This document shows positions 51,886 to 59,575 of a DNA stretch of 64,000 nt, one piece after another. The notes under the pieces are model-generated. The model was not told where the DNA came from and did not search any database. It saw nothing but the letters and a program-made list of their open reading frames with translations. Every line of letters starts with the position of its first letter. Position 1 is the stretch's first letter. Source of the stretch: Streptomyces triculaminicus (GTDB taxonomy: Bacteria > Actinomycetota > Actinomycetes > Streptomycetales > Streptomycetaceae); contig NZ_JAFMOF010000004.1 in assembly GCF_017349075.1 (NCBI RefSeq), positions 1,116,001-1,180,000 on the forward strand, written 5' to 3'. The position numbers were made by a program, and so were the translations under genes.

Positions 51886-52815
51886 CTAGGAGCGCACGCG
51901 GGCGATGACCGCCCCCGCCATGGCCTGCTCACCCTTGGCGTTCGGGTGGAAGGGGGCGGCCGGGCTCTCGGGGCTCACGCCCTCGACCCAGCGGTCCGCG
52001 GCGGGCACGCACACGTCGTGGCCGGTGGTCGGGCCGTAGGTGTCGGCGAAGCGGACGTGCGCTCGCGCGGCCTGCTCCTGGAGCATCGCGTTCAGGCGCT
52101 TCTCGGTGTCCCGCAGGTAGGCGGCGTCGCCGGCGGCGATCGGCACGGCCGGGAAGCAGCTCGCGCCGCTGTCCGGCATGATCGTCGGGTAGCCGACGAG
52201 CACGACCTTGGCGTAGGGGGCGCGCTCGTGCACGGCCTTCAGCACCCGGGCGATCTTGGGGGCCGCCTCGTTGACGCGCGTGGTGAGCTGGTCGGTGCCG
52301 TCGGGCGCCGTGTACTGCTTCTTGCACGGGGCGCCGGCCGGGTCGGTGACCGAGAGCTGGGCGCAGGTGCCGATGATGGAGCCGAAGCCGATGTCGTTGC
52401 CGCCGATGCCGACGGTGACCAGCTTGGTGCGCTTGCCGAGGGCGTCCAGCTGCGGCTGGTTCTCGCCCTGCGCGCGCCACATGTCGTCGGTGGTGGCGCC
52501 GCTGCAGCTGACGTCCGTGAAGGACGTCTGCCCCAGGGCCTTCGCGGTCAGCGCGGGGTAGTTGACGCTGGACCGGGCGCAGTCGCCGCCGGTCTGCTCG
52601 GGGATGCCGGGACCGGAGGTGTACGAGTCGCCCAGGGCGACGTAGCGGGCGCCGCCGGTCTGTCCGGCCGCCGGGGTGGCCGCCCCGGCGGCGCCCGTCG
52701 CTCCCGCCGTCAGGACCGAGGCCGCGCCGAGCGCCGCCAGCGCCTTTCCGTATCGCGTACCGCGTTCGCGCAGTCGTGCCACAAGTGCTCCAAAAAGTCC
52801 GGAAACAGTCTTCAC
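51886..52815 (-). CDS. Secreted SGNH/GDSL esterase
   Basis: A 309-aa extracellular lipase/esterase. A signal peptide (LAALGAASVLTAGATGAAGA) is followed by block I YVALGDSYTSGPGIPEQ (nucleophile Ser), SVNYPALTAKALG, DVSCSGATTDDMW, block III VTVGIGGNDIGFG and block V FHPNAKGEQAM with the catalytic His. Cys pairs typical of Streptomyces secreted GDSL lipases are present (GGDCARS, GTCAQL, APCKKQ, GASCFP, HDVCVP). It resembles S. coelicolor lipase SCO1725/SCO7513-type enzymes in layout. The start at ATG 52815 gives a long n-region with several Arg residues. Confidence 0.93.
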   Translation of the reverse strand: MKTVSGLFGALVARLRERGTRYGKALAALGAASVLTAGATGAAGAATPAAGQTGGARYVALGDSYTSGPGIPEQTGGDCARSSVNYPALTAKALGQTSFTDVSCSGATTDDMWRAQGENQPQLDALGKRTKLVTVGIGGNDIGFGSIIGTCAQLSVTDPAGAPCKKQYTAPDGTDQLTTRVNEAAPKIARVLKAVHERAPYAKVVLVGYPTIMPDSGASCFPAVPIAAGDAAYLRDTEKRLNAMLQEQAARAHVRFADTYGPTTGHDVCVPAADRWVEGVSPESPAAPFHPNAKGEQAMAGAVIARVRS

Positions 52816-52935
52816 AAAGCCGGTTGTTACTGATGGGTCAACCAGCGAGGGCCCAGACTTCCGGTGCGATCATGTCCTGTCAATCCGGTGCCGCACCCCG
52901 GTGCAGTGCCGGACCGCGCCGGACCGCGCCCCGTT

Positions 52936-52967
52936 AATTGGTATCCGAGAATCCAATTAGCTACGGT
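52936..52967 (+). promoter_or_regulatory. nsrR: Predicted NsrR operator and leaderless nsrR promoter
   Basis: A 23-bp 11-1-11 dyad (52936-52958) has arms beginning AATTGG and ending CCAATT. Its left half shares the 15-base block AATTGGTATC-C/T-GAGA with the reverse complement of a site upstream of hmp. TACGGT (52962-52967) lies at -12 to -7 from the GTG at 52974 with no Shine-Dalgarno, so the operator abuts the -10 of a leaderless transcript. Autoregulation is expected. Confidence 0.7.
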
Positions 52968-52973
52968 GGGATC

Positions 52974-53423
52974 GTGCGACTGACCAAGAGCACCGACATC
53001 GCCCTGCGCATCGCCATGCGCCTCGCGGTGACGGACGGGACCGAGAATGCCGCGCCGACCACCCGCGAGGTGGCCGACGCCGTCGGCGTGCCCTACACCC
53101 ACGCCGCCAAGGTCGTCAGCCGGCTGCAGCACCTGGGGGTCGTCGAGGCCCGCCGGGGCCGGGGCGGCGGACTGACCCTCACCCCCGCCGGACGCACGGG
53201 CTCGGTCGGCCGGCTCGTGCGCGAACTCGAGGGCGCGGGCGACGTCGTGGGCTGCGAGGACGAACCGCCGTGCCCGCTGCGCGGCGCCTGCCGGCTGCGC
53301 GGGGCGCTGCGCGCCGCGCAGGAGGCGTTCTTCGCCGCGCTCGACCCGATCACGGTCGAGGAGCTGACCGGACCGCCGACGGGCCCGGTGCTGCTGAGCC
53401 TCGGGGCGCGCCCCGGAAGCTGA
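52974..53423 (+). CDS. nsrR: Rrf2-family nitric oxide-sensing repressor NsrR
   Basis: A 149-aa iron-sulfur regulator. The winged HTH at the N-terminus reads LTKSTDIALRIAMRLAV, then TREVADAVGVPYTHAAKVVS and LGVVEARRGRGGGLTLTPAG. The cluster-binding Cys triad is GCEDEPPCPLRGACRL with C-x5-C-x5-C spacing, as in Streptomyces NsrR, where a 4Fe-4S cluster reacts with NO. It precedes the flavohaemoglobin gene hmp in the same direction, and matching operator-like sites precede both. GTG 52974 is the start suggested by homology to the family N-terminus and by the leaderless -10 element. Confidence 0.93.
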   Translation: MRLTKSTDIALRIAMRLAVTDGTENAAPTTREVADAVGVPYTHAAKVVSRLQHLGVVEARRGRGGGLTLTPAGRTGSVGRLVRELEGAGDVVGCEDEPPCPLRGACRLRGALRAAQEAFFAALDPITVEELTGPPTGPVLLSLGARPGS

Positions 53424-53458
53424 CGATCCCCCGCCACCAGGCCTTTCGTGCATCCAAA

Positions 53459-53481
53459 AATACGCATCTCAGATACCAATT
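53459..53481 (+). promoter_or_regulatory. Predicted NsrR operator upstream of hmp
   Basis: A 23-bp dyad, arms AATACGCATCT and AGATACCAATT around a central C; 8 of 11 positions are symmetric. Its right arm, read on the minus strand, matches the left arm of the nsrR-upstream site. It lies 30 bp before the hmp ATG (53512), which has GAGGAG as Shine-Dalgarno. Confidence 0.65.
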
Positions 53482-53511
53482 AACAGTCACACGCACATGC
53501 GAGGAGCGCCG

Positions 53512-54702
53512 ATGCTGTCCCCCAGGTCGACCGAGATCGTCCGCGCCACCCTGCCCGCCGTCGGCGGAGCCATCGGCGAGATCACCCCGCTGTTCTACGA
53601 CAAGCTCTTCGCCGCCCACCCCGAGCTGCTGCGCGACCTGTTCAACCGCGGCAACCAGGCCGACGGCAGCCAGCAGCAGGCCCTCGCCGGCGCCGTCGCC
53701 GCCTTCGCCACCGCGCTGGTCGAGCACCCGGACGTCCGCCCCGACGCGATGCTCTCGCGCATCGCCCACAAGCACGCCTCCCTGGGCGTCAGCCGCGAGC
53801 AGTACGCCGTCGTCCGGCGGCACCTCTTCGCCGCCATCGCCGAGGTGCTGGGCGACGCGGTCACCCCCGAGGTCGCGGCCGCCTGGGACGAGGTCTACTG
53901 GCTCATGGCCCACGCGCTCATCGCCATCGAGGCCCGGCTCTACGAGCAGGCCGGCGTCCTGCTCGGCGCCACCTGGCGGCCCTACCGCGTCGTCGCCCGC
54001 CACCAGGAGACGTCCGAGGTCACCACCTTCCTCGTCCGCCCGCAGGACGGCCGCCCGCTGCCCGCCGCCCGCCCCGGCCAGTACGTCTCCGTCCAGGTCG
54101 CCCTCCCCGACGGCGCCCGCCAGATCCGCCAGTACAGCCTTTCCGGCCACCCCGAGGACGCCCTGCAGTTCTCCGTCAAGCGCGTGGCCGGCACCCCGGC
54201 CGGCGAGGTCTCGAACCACCTCCACGACCACGTCGCCGTCGGCGACCCGGTGACTTTGAGCCACCCCTTCGGCGACGTCACCCTCGACGACGGCGACGCG
54301 CCGCTCCTGCTGGCCTCCGCCGGCATCGGCTGCACCCCGATGATCGGCATGCTCTCCCACCTCGCCGCCACCGGCGCCACCCGCCGCGTCATCGCCGTGC
54401 ACGCCGACCGCGGCGAGAGCACCCACGCCTTCCGCACCGACCTCGAGCAGCTCACCGCCAAGCTCCCCGACGCCACCGCCCACGTCTGGTACGAGCACCC
54501 CGAGGCCCCCCGCCCGGCCGACCGCACGGGCCTGGCCGACCTGTCCCTCCTCGACATCCCGGCCGGCACCACCGCCTACCTCTGCGGCCCCCTCCCGTTC
54601 CTGAAGGCCGCCCGCGCCCAGCTCCTGGCGGCGGGCGTGGCGCCCGCGCGCATCCACTACGAGGTCTTCGGCCCGGACCTGTGGCAGGGCGGCGACGCCT
54701 GA
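53512..54702 (+). CDS. hmp: Flavohaemoglobin, nitric oxide dioxygenase
   Basis: Detoxifies NO to nitrate. The 396-aa protein has an N-terminal globin (about 1-140) with FYDKLFAAHPELLRDLFN and RIAHKHASLGVSREQY, containing the proximal His, then the FAD-binding ferredoxin-reductase domain (GQYVSVQV, IRQYSLSGHPE, VKRVAGTPAGEVSNHLHD), and an NAD domain (LLASAGIGCTPMIGMLSHLA, AYLCGPLPFLKAARAQLLA, HYEVFGPDLW). Length and blocks match E. coli Hmp. ATG 53512 follows GAGGAG. The upstream NsrR-type site predicts NO-dependent derepression. Confidence 0.96.
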   Translation: MLSPRSTEIVRATLPAVGGAIGEITPLFYDKLFAAHPELLRDLFNRGNQADGSQQQALAGAVAAFATALVEHPDVRPDAMLSRIAHKHASLGVSREQYAVVRRHLFAAIAEVLGDAVTPEVAAAWDEVYWLMAHALIAIEARLYEQAGVLLGATWRPYRVVARHQETSEVTTFLVRPQDGRPLPAARPGQYVSVQVALPDGARQIRQYSLSGHPEDALQFSVKRVAGTPAGEVSNHLHDHVAVGDPVTLSHPFGDVTLDDGDAPLLLASAGIGCTPMIGMLSHLAATGATRRVIAVHADRGESTHAFRTDLEQLTAKLPDATAHVWYEHPEAPRPADRTGLADLSLLDIPAGTTAYLCGPLPFLKAARAQLLAAGVAPARIHYEVFGPDLWQGGDA

Positions 54703-54738
54703 AGACCGGACGGCTGAAGATCATCGGACGGCTGAGGA

Positions 54739-55605
54739 TCAGGGGTGCGTTCCCGCCCCCGGCATCAGCGTGCCGGGTTCCGGCGGGGCCACCTCCACGG
54801 CCTCGGTCTTCGGGCTGCGGCGCTGCCGCTTGGCGACCCAGTTGGCGAACCAGGACAGCAGCATGCACATCCCGATGTAGACCGGGGAGATGATCATGAC
54901 GACGGGGATGAAGGGCAGGTCGTAGTCGAGGTTGCCGGCGATCAGCTTGCCCGCGTGGAGGAACTCCTCGTAGGTGATCAGGAAGCCGAGCGAGGTGTCC
55001 TTCAGGGCGACGACCAGCTGGCTGATGATGGTGGGCAGCATCGCCCGCAGCGCCTGCGGGACCAGGACGTAGGTCATCACCTGGGTCTTGTGCATGCCCA
55101 GCGAGTACGCCGCCTCGCGCTGGCCGCGCTCCACGGAGTTCACGCCGGTGCGGAAGACCTCGGCCAGCACCGAGCCGTTGTAGAGGGTCAGGCCGGTGAC
55201 CAGGGCGGGCAGCGGCTGGACCTTGAGGGCGACGAAGACGAAGAAGATCATCACCAGCACCGGCATGGCGCGGAAGAACTCCACCACGACCGTGGCGGCC
55301 CAGCGCAACGGCCGGTGGACCGACAGCCGTCCGCAGGCCAGGACCCCGCCGAGGGCGAGGGAGAGCACGGCGGCGTAGGCGAAGGCCTTGAGGGTGTTGC
55401 CCAGCCCCCGCAGCAGCATCTCCTGGATGCCCTCGTACGCGAACGGACTCCACTTGGCGGCCGTGAACTGCCCGGTGTCGAAGAGGAGGTAGAGCGCCCA
55501 GGCGACGATGCCGAGGATCACCACCGTGGCGAGGACGCCGTAGAGGCGGTGGCGGCGCCGGGCGAGCGGGCCGGGGATGTCGTAGAGGGCGGTGCCGGTG
55601 GTCAT
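54739..55605 (-). CDS. gluD: Amino acid (glutamate) ABC transporter permease GluD
   Basis: Inner-membrane permease of a polar amino acid importer, 288 aa. It has an N-terminal helix (LYGVLATVVILGIVAWALYL), a core with LLRGLGNTLKAFAYAAVLSL and the EAA loop FRTGVNSVERGQREAAYSLG, plus LPTIISQLVVALKDTSLGFL and ISPVYIGMCMLLSWFANWVA. It matches GluD of the Corynebacterium/Streptomyces gluABCD system. ATG 55605 overlaps the gluC stop by 4 bp. It is last gene of the operon; the C-terminal tail is Pro/Glu-rich. Confidence 0.92.
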   Translation of the reverse strand: MTTGTALYDIPGPLARRRHRLYGVLATVVILGIVAWALYLLFDTGQFTAAKWSPFAYEGIQEMLLRGLGNTLKAFAYAAVLSLALGGVLACGRLSVHRPLRWAATVVVEFFRAMPVLVMIFFVFVALKVQPLPALVTGLTLYNGSVLAEVFRTGVNSVERGQREAAYSLGMHKTQVMTYVLVPQALRAMLPTIISQLVVALKDTSLGFLITYEEFLHAGKLIAGNLDYDLPFIPVVMIISPVYIGMCMLLSWFANWVAKRQRRSPKTEAVEVAPPEPGTLMPGAGTHP

Positions 55606-56246
55606 CGGGCCACTCCCCAGCGCTTCTCCAGCAGATTGAAGATCGCGCTGATGGTCAGCGTCACGATCAGGTAGCCGACGGCGATCCACACGAAGGACCA
55701 GATGATGCTGTAGCCCAGCTCGTTGAGCGTCTTGTACGTGCCCAGCAGCTCGGTGACGCTGAACGCCCCGGCGATCGCCGAGTTCTTGGCGAGCGCGATC
55801 AGGGTCGAGCCGACCGGCGGGATGACCGAGCGGAAGGCCTGCGGCAGGACGACGCCGCCGAGGGTCTGGACGAAGGTCATGCCCAGGCTGCGGGCGGCCT
55901 CGCCCTGGCCGGTGGGCACGGTGTTGATGCCCGCGCGCAGCGCCTCGCAGATGAACGCGGAGGTGTAGCAGCCGAGGGCGAGGACCGCGAAGAGCTCGAA
56001 GGGCAGCACGATCCCGAAGCGCGGCAGCCCCAGCATCACCGCGAAGAACAGCAGGGTGAGCGGGGTGTTGCGGAGCACCGTCACCCACACGGTGCCGAAG
56101 ACGCGCAACGAGCCGACGGGCGCCACCCGGAAGGAGGCCATGACGAAGCCGAGGACGAGCGCGAGCAGCGAGCCGTAGACGGTGAGCTCGATGGTACCGA
56201 GCAGGCCCTCGGCGTAGAGGGAGAGGTTGTCCAGGAGAACGTTCAT
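55602..56246 (-). CDS. gluC: Amino acid (glutamate) ABC transporter permease GluC
   Basis: A 214-aa HisM-family permease with about five helices: LYAEGLLGTIELTVYGSLLA at the N-terminus, LRNTPLTLLFFAVMLGLP, the EAA motif LRAGINTVPTGQGEAARSLG, and VIPPVGSTLIALAKNSAIAG. It pairs with GluD to form the heterodimeric channel. The start at ATG 56246 has AAGGA five bases upstream. It is 12 bp after gluB and overlaps gluD by 4 bp. Confidence 0.92.
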   Translation of the reverse strand: MNVLLDNLSLYAEGLLGTIELTVYGSLLALVLGFVMASFRVAPVGSLRVFGTVWVTVLRNTPLTLLFFAVMLGLPRFGIVLPFELFAVLALGCYTSAFICEALRAGINTVPTGQGEAARSLGMTFVQTLGGVVLPQAFRSVIPPVGSTLIALAKNSAIAGAFSVTELLGTYKTLNELGYSIIWSFVWIAVGYLIVTLTISAIFNLLEKRWGVAR

Positions 56247-56258
56247 CCGGGTCCTTGG

Positions 56259-57164
56259 TCAGCTCGCCGGGTAGCGGTCGACGGGGGGCGGCTGCGGGGC
56301 GGGCACGCCGGACAGGCCGAGGGTGGCGTCGTAGGCCTTCTTCCAGTCGCCGTTCTTCTCATGGGCCGTGAGGGCGTCGTCGAGGGCGAGGCGCAGGGCC
56401 GTGTCCCCGCGCGGCACGCCGATGCCGTACGGCTCCTTGGAGAAGGGCCGGCCCACCACCTTCAGCTCGTCGGGAGCCTTGGCGGCGTACCCCATGAGGA
56501 TGGTGTCGTCGGTGGTGACGGCGTCCACCTGGAGGCTGATGAGGTTGTCCACGCAGATGGAGTACGTGTCGTAGGCCACCGGGATCGCCTTGGGGTAGTC
56601 GCGCTGGATGCGCTGCAGCGGGGTGGAACCGGCGGCCGAGCAGACACGTTTTCCGGCCAGGTCCTCGGGGCCGTCGATGTCCTTCTCGTCGGCCCGTACG
56701 AGCAGCGACTGCCCGGCGATGTAGTACGGGCCGGCGAAGCCGACCTGCTTCTTGCGCAGGTCGTTGATGGTGTAGGTGCCGACGTAGTAGTCGATCTGGC
56801 CGTTCTGCAGGGCGGTCTCGCGGTTGGCCGAGGCGATGGTGCGGAATTCGATGGTCTTGGGGTCGAAGCCGAGGGAGGCCGACATCATCTTGGCGATCTC
56901 GATGTCGAAGCCGGAGTAGGTGCCGGTGGCCGGGTCCTTCTCGCCCAGGTAGGGCTGGTCCTCCTTGACGCCGACGACGAGGTGGCCGCGGCGCCTGGCG
57001 GCGCTCCAGGTGGGCGAGTCCGGCAGCTGGAAGCCGGTGGCGACCTGGTAGGCGGGCAGTTGCTCGGGCTTGGGGCCCTTGACCGGGGGGCTGCCCTCCT
57101 TCCCGCAGGCGGCGGCGAGCAGGGCGACGGCGATGAGGGCGAGGGCGGCGGCGAGACGTCTCAT
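56259..57164 (-). CDS. gluB: Glutamate-binding lipoprotein GluB
   Basis: Extracytoplasmic solute-binding lipoprotein, 301 aa. The signal sequence ends in the lipobox LLAAACGKEG, with the lipidated Cys near residue 20. The SBP_bac_3 fold shows GHLVVGVKEDQPYLGEKDPA, YSGFDIEIAKMMSASLGFD, RTIASANRETALQNGQIDYY, VGTYTINDLRKKQVGFAGPY and the hinge block KRVCSAAGSTPLQRIQ. YGIGVPRGDTALRLALDDAL is the second-lobe motif. Basic and acidic amino-acid binders share this layout; glutamate is inferred from synteny with gluABCD. Confidence 0.93.
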   Translation of the reverse strand: MRRLAAALALIAVALLAAACGKEGSPPVKGPKPEQLPAYQVATGFQLPDSPTWSAARRRGHLVVGVKEDQPYLGEKDPATGTYSGFDIEIAKMMSASLGFDPKTIEFRTIASANRETALQNGQIDYYVGTYTINDLRKKQVGFAGPYYIAGQSLLVRADEKDIDGPEDLAGKRVCSAAGSTPLQRIQRDYPKAIPVAYDTYSICVDNLISLQVDAVTTDDTILMGYAAKAPDELKVVGRPFSKEPYGIGVPRGDTALRLALDDALTAHEKNGDWKKAYDATLGLSGVPAPQPPPVDRYPAS

Positions 57165-57181
57165 GGTGCGGTCAGCCCCGC

Positions 57182-57925
57182 TCAGTGCTTGAGGATCTTG
57201 GAGAGGAAGTCCCTGGCCCGCTCGCTCTCGGGCGCGGTGAAGAACCCCTCGGGCGTGCGGTCCTCGACGATGCGGCCGTCCGCCATGAAGACCACACGGT
57301 TCGCGGCGGAACGGGCGAAGCCCATCTCGTGGGTGACGACGACCATCGTCATGCCGTCCCGGGCGAGCTGCTGCATGACCTCCAGCACCTCGTTGATCAT
57401 CTCCGGGTCCAGCGCCGAGGTCGGCTCGTCGAAGAGCATCACCTTCGGGTCCATCGCCAGCGCCCGGGCGATCGCCACCCGCTGCTGCTGACCACCGGAC
57501 AACTGCGCCGGGTACTTCTCTGCGTGGGCGAGCAGCCCGACGCGCTCGAGCAGTTCCCGCGAGCGCCGGTCGGCCTCCTCCTTGCCGCGCTTGCGGACCT
57601 TGACCTGGGCGAGGGCGACGTTGGCGAGCACGGTCTTGTGCGCGAAGAGGTTGAACGACTGGAAGACCATGCCGACCTCGGCGCGCAGCCGGGCCAGCTC
57701 GCGGCCCTCGTCGGGCAGCGGCTGTCCGTCGAGCAGGATGGTGCCGGACTCCACCGGCTCGAGGCGGTTGATGGCCCGGCACAGCGTGGACTTGCCGGAG
57801 CCGGACGGTCCGATGACCACCACCACCTCCCCGCGGCCGACGGTGAGGTTGATGTCCTGCAGCACGTGCAGCTGTCCGTAGTGCTTGTTGACATCACGCA
57901 GCTCGATCAAGGGATCGACGGCCAT
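57182..57925 (-). CDS. gluA: Glutamate ABC transporter ATP-binding protein GluA
   Basis: A 247-aa ATPase of the polar amino-acid uptake group: Walker A IGPSGSGKSTLCRAINRLEP, Q-loop VGMVFQSFNLFAHKTVL, signature LSGGQQQRVAIARALAM, Walker B VMLFDEPTSALDPEMINEVL and the switch VVVTHEMGFARSAANRVVFM. It is first gene of the gluABCD operon. ATG 57925 has GCAGGGG about six bases upstream. The promoter lies in the 205-bp gap shared with the divergent GntR regulator. Confidence 0.95.
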   Translation of the reverse strand: MAVDPLIELRDVNKHYGQLHVLQDINLTVGRGEVVVVIGPSGSGKSTLCRAINRLEPVESGTILLDGQPLPDEGRELARLRAEVGMVFQSFNLFAHKTVLANVALAQVKVRKRGKEEADRRSRELLERVGLLAHAEKYPAQLSGGQQQRVAIARALAMDPKVMLFDEPTSALDPEMINEVLEVMQQLARDGMTMVVVTHEMGFARSAANRVVFMADGRIVEDRTPEGFFTAPESERARDFLSKILKH

Positions 57926-58054
57926 ACCAGCCCCTGCCACTCTCGGCCTCTCGCGGTCGCCGCAAACTATCCGCATCCATAGGGGACTTCTCCGCTGACA
58001 CGCGTACAAACAGTGATTGAGCCGGATCGAGGACCACAAGAGCCGCCATTTGCC

Positions 58055-58085
58055 CTAGGTACACAGACCGAGCCTGGGTACCTAG
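58055..58085. promoter_or_regulatory. Dyad operator candidate between gluA and the GntR gene
   Basis: CTAGGTACACAG (58055-58066) and CTGGGTACCTAG (58074-58085) are inverted 12-bp arms with one mismatch and a 7-base centre. The core CTAGGTAC/GTACCTAG is perfect. It lies about 46 bp before the GntR GTG and 130 bp before gluA. The GGTAC core fits operators of HutC-type GntR proteins in general form; binding is inferred. Confidence 0.6.
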
Positions 58086-58131
58086 CCTGTGGTGGCCGGT
58101 TGGGGGAAGCAGTGGGGGAAGGGAGCCCGGC

Positions 58132-58923
58132 GTGGGCGACAGCAGGCCCGTATACCTGCGCATCGCGGACGACCTGCGGCAGCGGATCGACGAGGGCGGG
58201 CTGGCGGTCGGCGACCGCATCCCCTCCCGCTCCGAGCTCAAACGCGCGTACGAGGCCAGCGATCAGACCGTGGACCGCGCGGTCCGCGTGCTGAAGGCCG
58301 CCGGCTACGCCCAGGGCCAGTTCGGCCGGGGCGTGTTCGTCACCGACCGGGCGCCGCTGGGCACCCTGCTGCGGTCGACCGGAGCCGTCGACTCCCCCTT
58401 CGCGGCGAAGATCGGGGAGTACGCCGGGCGGCCGGAGGCCGAGAGCGGAGCCGGCCGGGACGGCCGGGACACCGCGCTCACCTGGGAGGCCTCCTCCAGC
58501 GAGACCGCCGCCCCGGCGCCCATCGCCGAACGCCTGGGCATCGGCGTGGGCGAGCCGGTGCTGTGCACCCAGTACGAATACCTGGCCAACCGCCACCCCG
58601 TGCAGCTCGCCACCAGCTGGGAGCCGCTGACCATCACCGAGGGCACGGACGTCGCCCTGCCCGAACGCGGGCCCTACGCGCGGCGCGGCGTACGCGGCCG
58701 GCTGGCCGCCATCGGCATCCGGGTCGTACGGGCCCGGGAGCTGGTCGGCTCCCGGCCGGCCACCACCCCCGAGGCGGAGGCCCTGGGCTGCGCGGCCGGA
58801 CAGTGCGTCACCGTCGTCGAGCGCACCCACTTCGACGGCGACGACCGGGCCGTGGAGACCTCCGACATCGTGGTCCGCGCGGACCGCTGGCGGCTGGAGT
58901 ACACCATCCCCTTCACCAGCTGA
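58132..58923 (+). CDS. GntR-family (HutC/UTRA) transcriptional regulator
   Basis: A 263-aa regulator: winged HTH at the N-terminus (YLRIADDLRQRIDEGGLAVG, IPSRSELKRAYEASDQTVDR, GYAQGQFGRGVFVTD) and a UTRA ligand domain (about 110-260) with CTQYEYLANRHPVQLATSWE and ERTHFDGDDRAVETSDIVV. GTG 58132 follows AGGGAG. It is divergent from gluA, with a strong dyad between, so autoregulation and possibly control of the uptake operon are reasonable guesses. The ligand is unknown. Confidence 0.9.
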   Translation: MGDSRPVYLRIADDLRQRIDEGGLAVGDRIPSRSELKRAYEASDQTVDRAVRVLKAAGYAQGQFGRGVFVTDRAPLGTLLRSTGAVDSPFAAKIGEYAGRPEAESGAGRDGRDTALTWEASSSETAAPAPIAERLGIGVGEPVLCTQYEYLANRHPVQLATSWEPLTITEGTDVALPERGPYARRGVRGRLAAIGIRVVRARELVGSRPATTPEAEALGCAAGQCVTVVERTHFDGDDRAVETSDIVVRADRWRLEYTIPFTS

Positions 58924-58986
58924 CCCGGGCGCGGGCCCGGCGCGCGCCGGCGGCGCGGTCCGCCAGGCGCACGCCGGCGGTGCGGG

Positions 58987-59427
58987 TCAGCGCTCCGCGA
59001 TCTCCGCGTAGAGCCGGGACAGCTCCGGCGCGCCGTCCGCCGCCCACGCCTGCCCCGCCTCGACCACGTCGATCTGACGGCCGTTGCGCAGCCGCACGAC
59101 CGGCTGGCCGTCCGGCCGGATCCACCACCCCGCGTCCGCGACGGTCCGCACGATCACCGTGCCCAAGTACAGGCCCGCGTCGTTACCGAGCCAGGGCACC
59201 AGTTCCGGGTCCTCCCGCCAGCGCGGCTGCAGCTGGTCCAGTGCCTCCAGGGACGACGGCGAGTCGTCGAGCACGGCACCGGCCGACTGCGCGTGCGCAC
59301 GCAGCAGTTCGCACTCCGACAACAGCTCGGCCAGACCCTCCGGATCCCGTTCGGACGCGCCGGGCAGCGCCCCACCGCCGGTCGGGCCGAGCCGCTTGCG
59401 CCAGCTGTCCAAGAAGGGAATGTTCAT
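58987..59427 (-). CDS. Small conserved actinobacterial protein, unknown function
   Basis: A protein of 146 aa beginning MNIPFLDSWRKRLGPTGGG. The middle is helical (PEGLAELLSECELLRAHAQS), and the C-terminus has LGNDAGLYLGTVIVRTVADA and GWWIRPDGQPVVRLRNGRQI, a mixed beta segment. No catalytic motif, signal or membrane helix is seen. I recall similar Streptomyces proteins annotated only as a domain of unknown function (DUF6278-like, not verified). The start at ATG 59427 fits that N-terminus; the longer frame to 59922 runs antisense into the next gene. Confidence 0.75.
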   Translation of the reverse strand: MNIPFLDSWRKRLGPTGGGALPGASERDPEGLAELLSECELLRAHAQSAGAVLDDSPSSLEALDQLQPRWREDPELVPWLGNDAGLYLGTVIVRTVADAGWWIRPDGQPVVRLRNGRQIDVVEAGQAWAADGAPELSRLYAEIAER

Positions 59428-59575
59428 ACTGGCCAGGATCTCACTCGCACGGATGGCCCCACCACAGGCGCGCTGCGCCCGACGTGGCCGATTGGCCTCC
59501 TTGACGTTCCCCACACGTCTCCTTAGCTTCATCCCGCCACTTTCACAGCGGGCAACCCTGGGAGGCATGACACGC

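Noticed and set aside
48801..52815. Channel-like gene, ggt and GDSL esterase as one functional operon
   Set aside because: The genes share strand but are separated by 68-85 bp gaps with no coupling, and products do not suggest one pathway.
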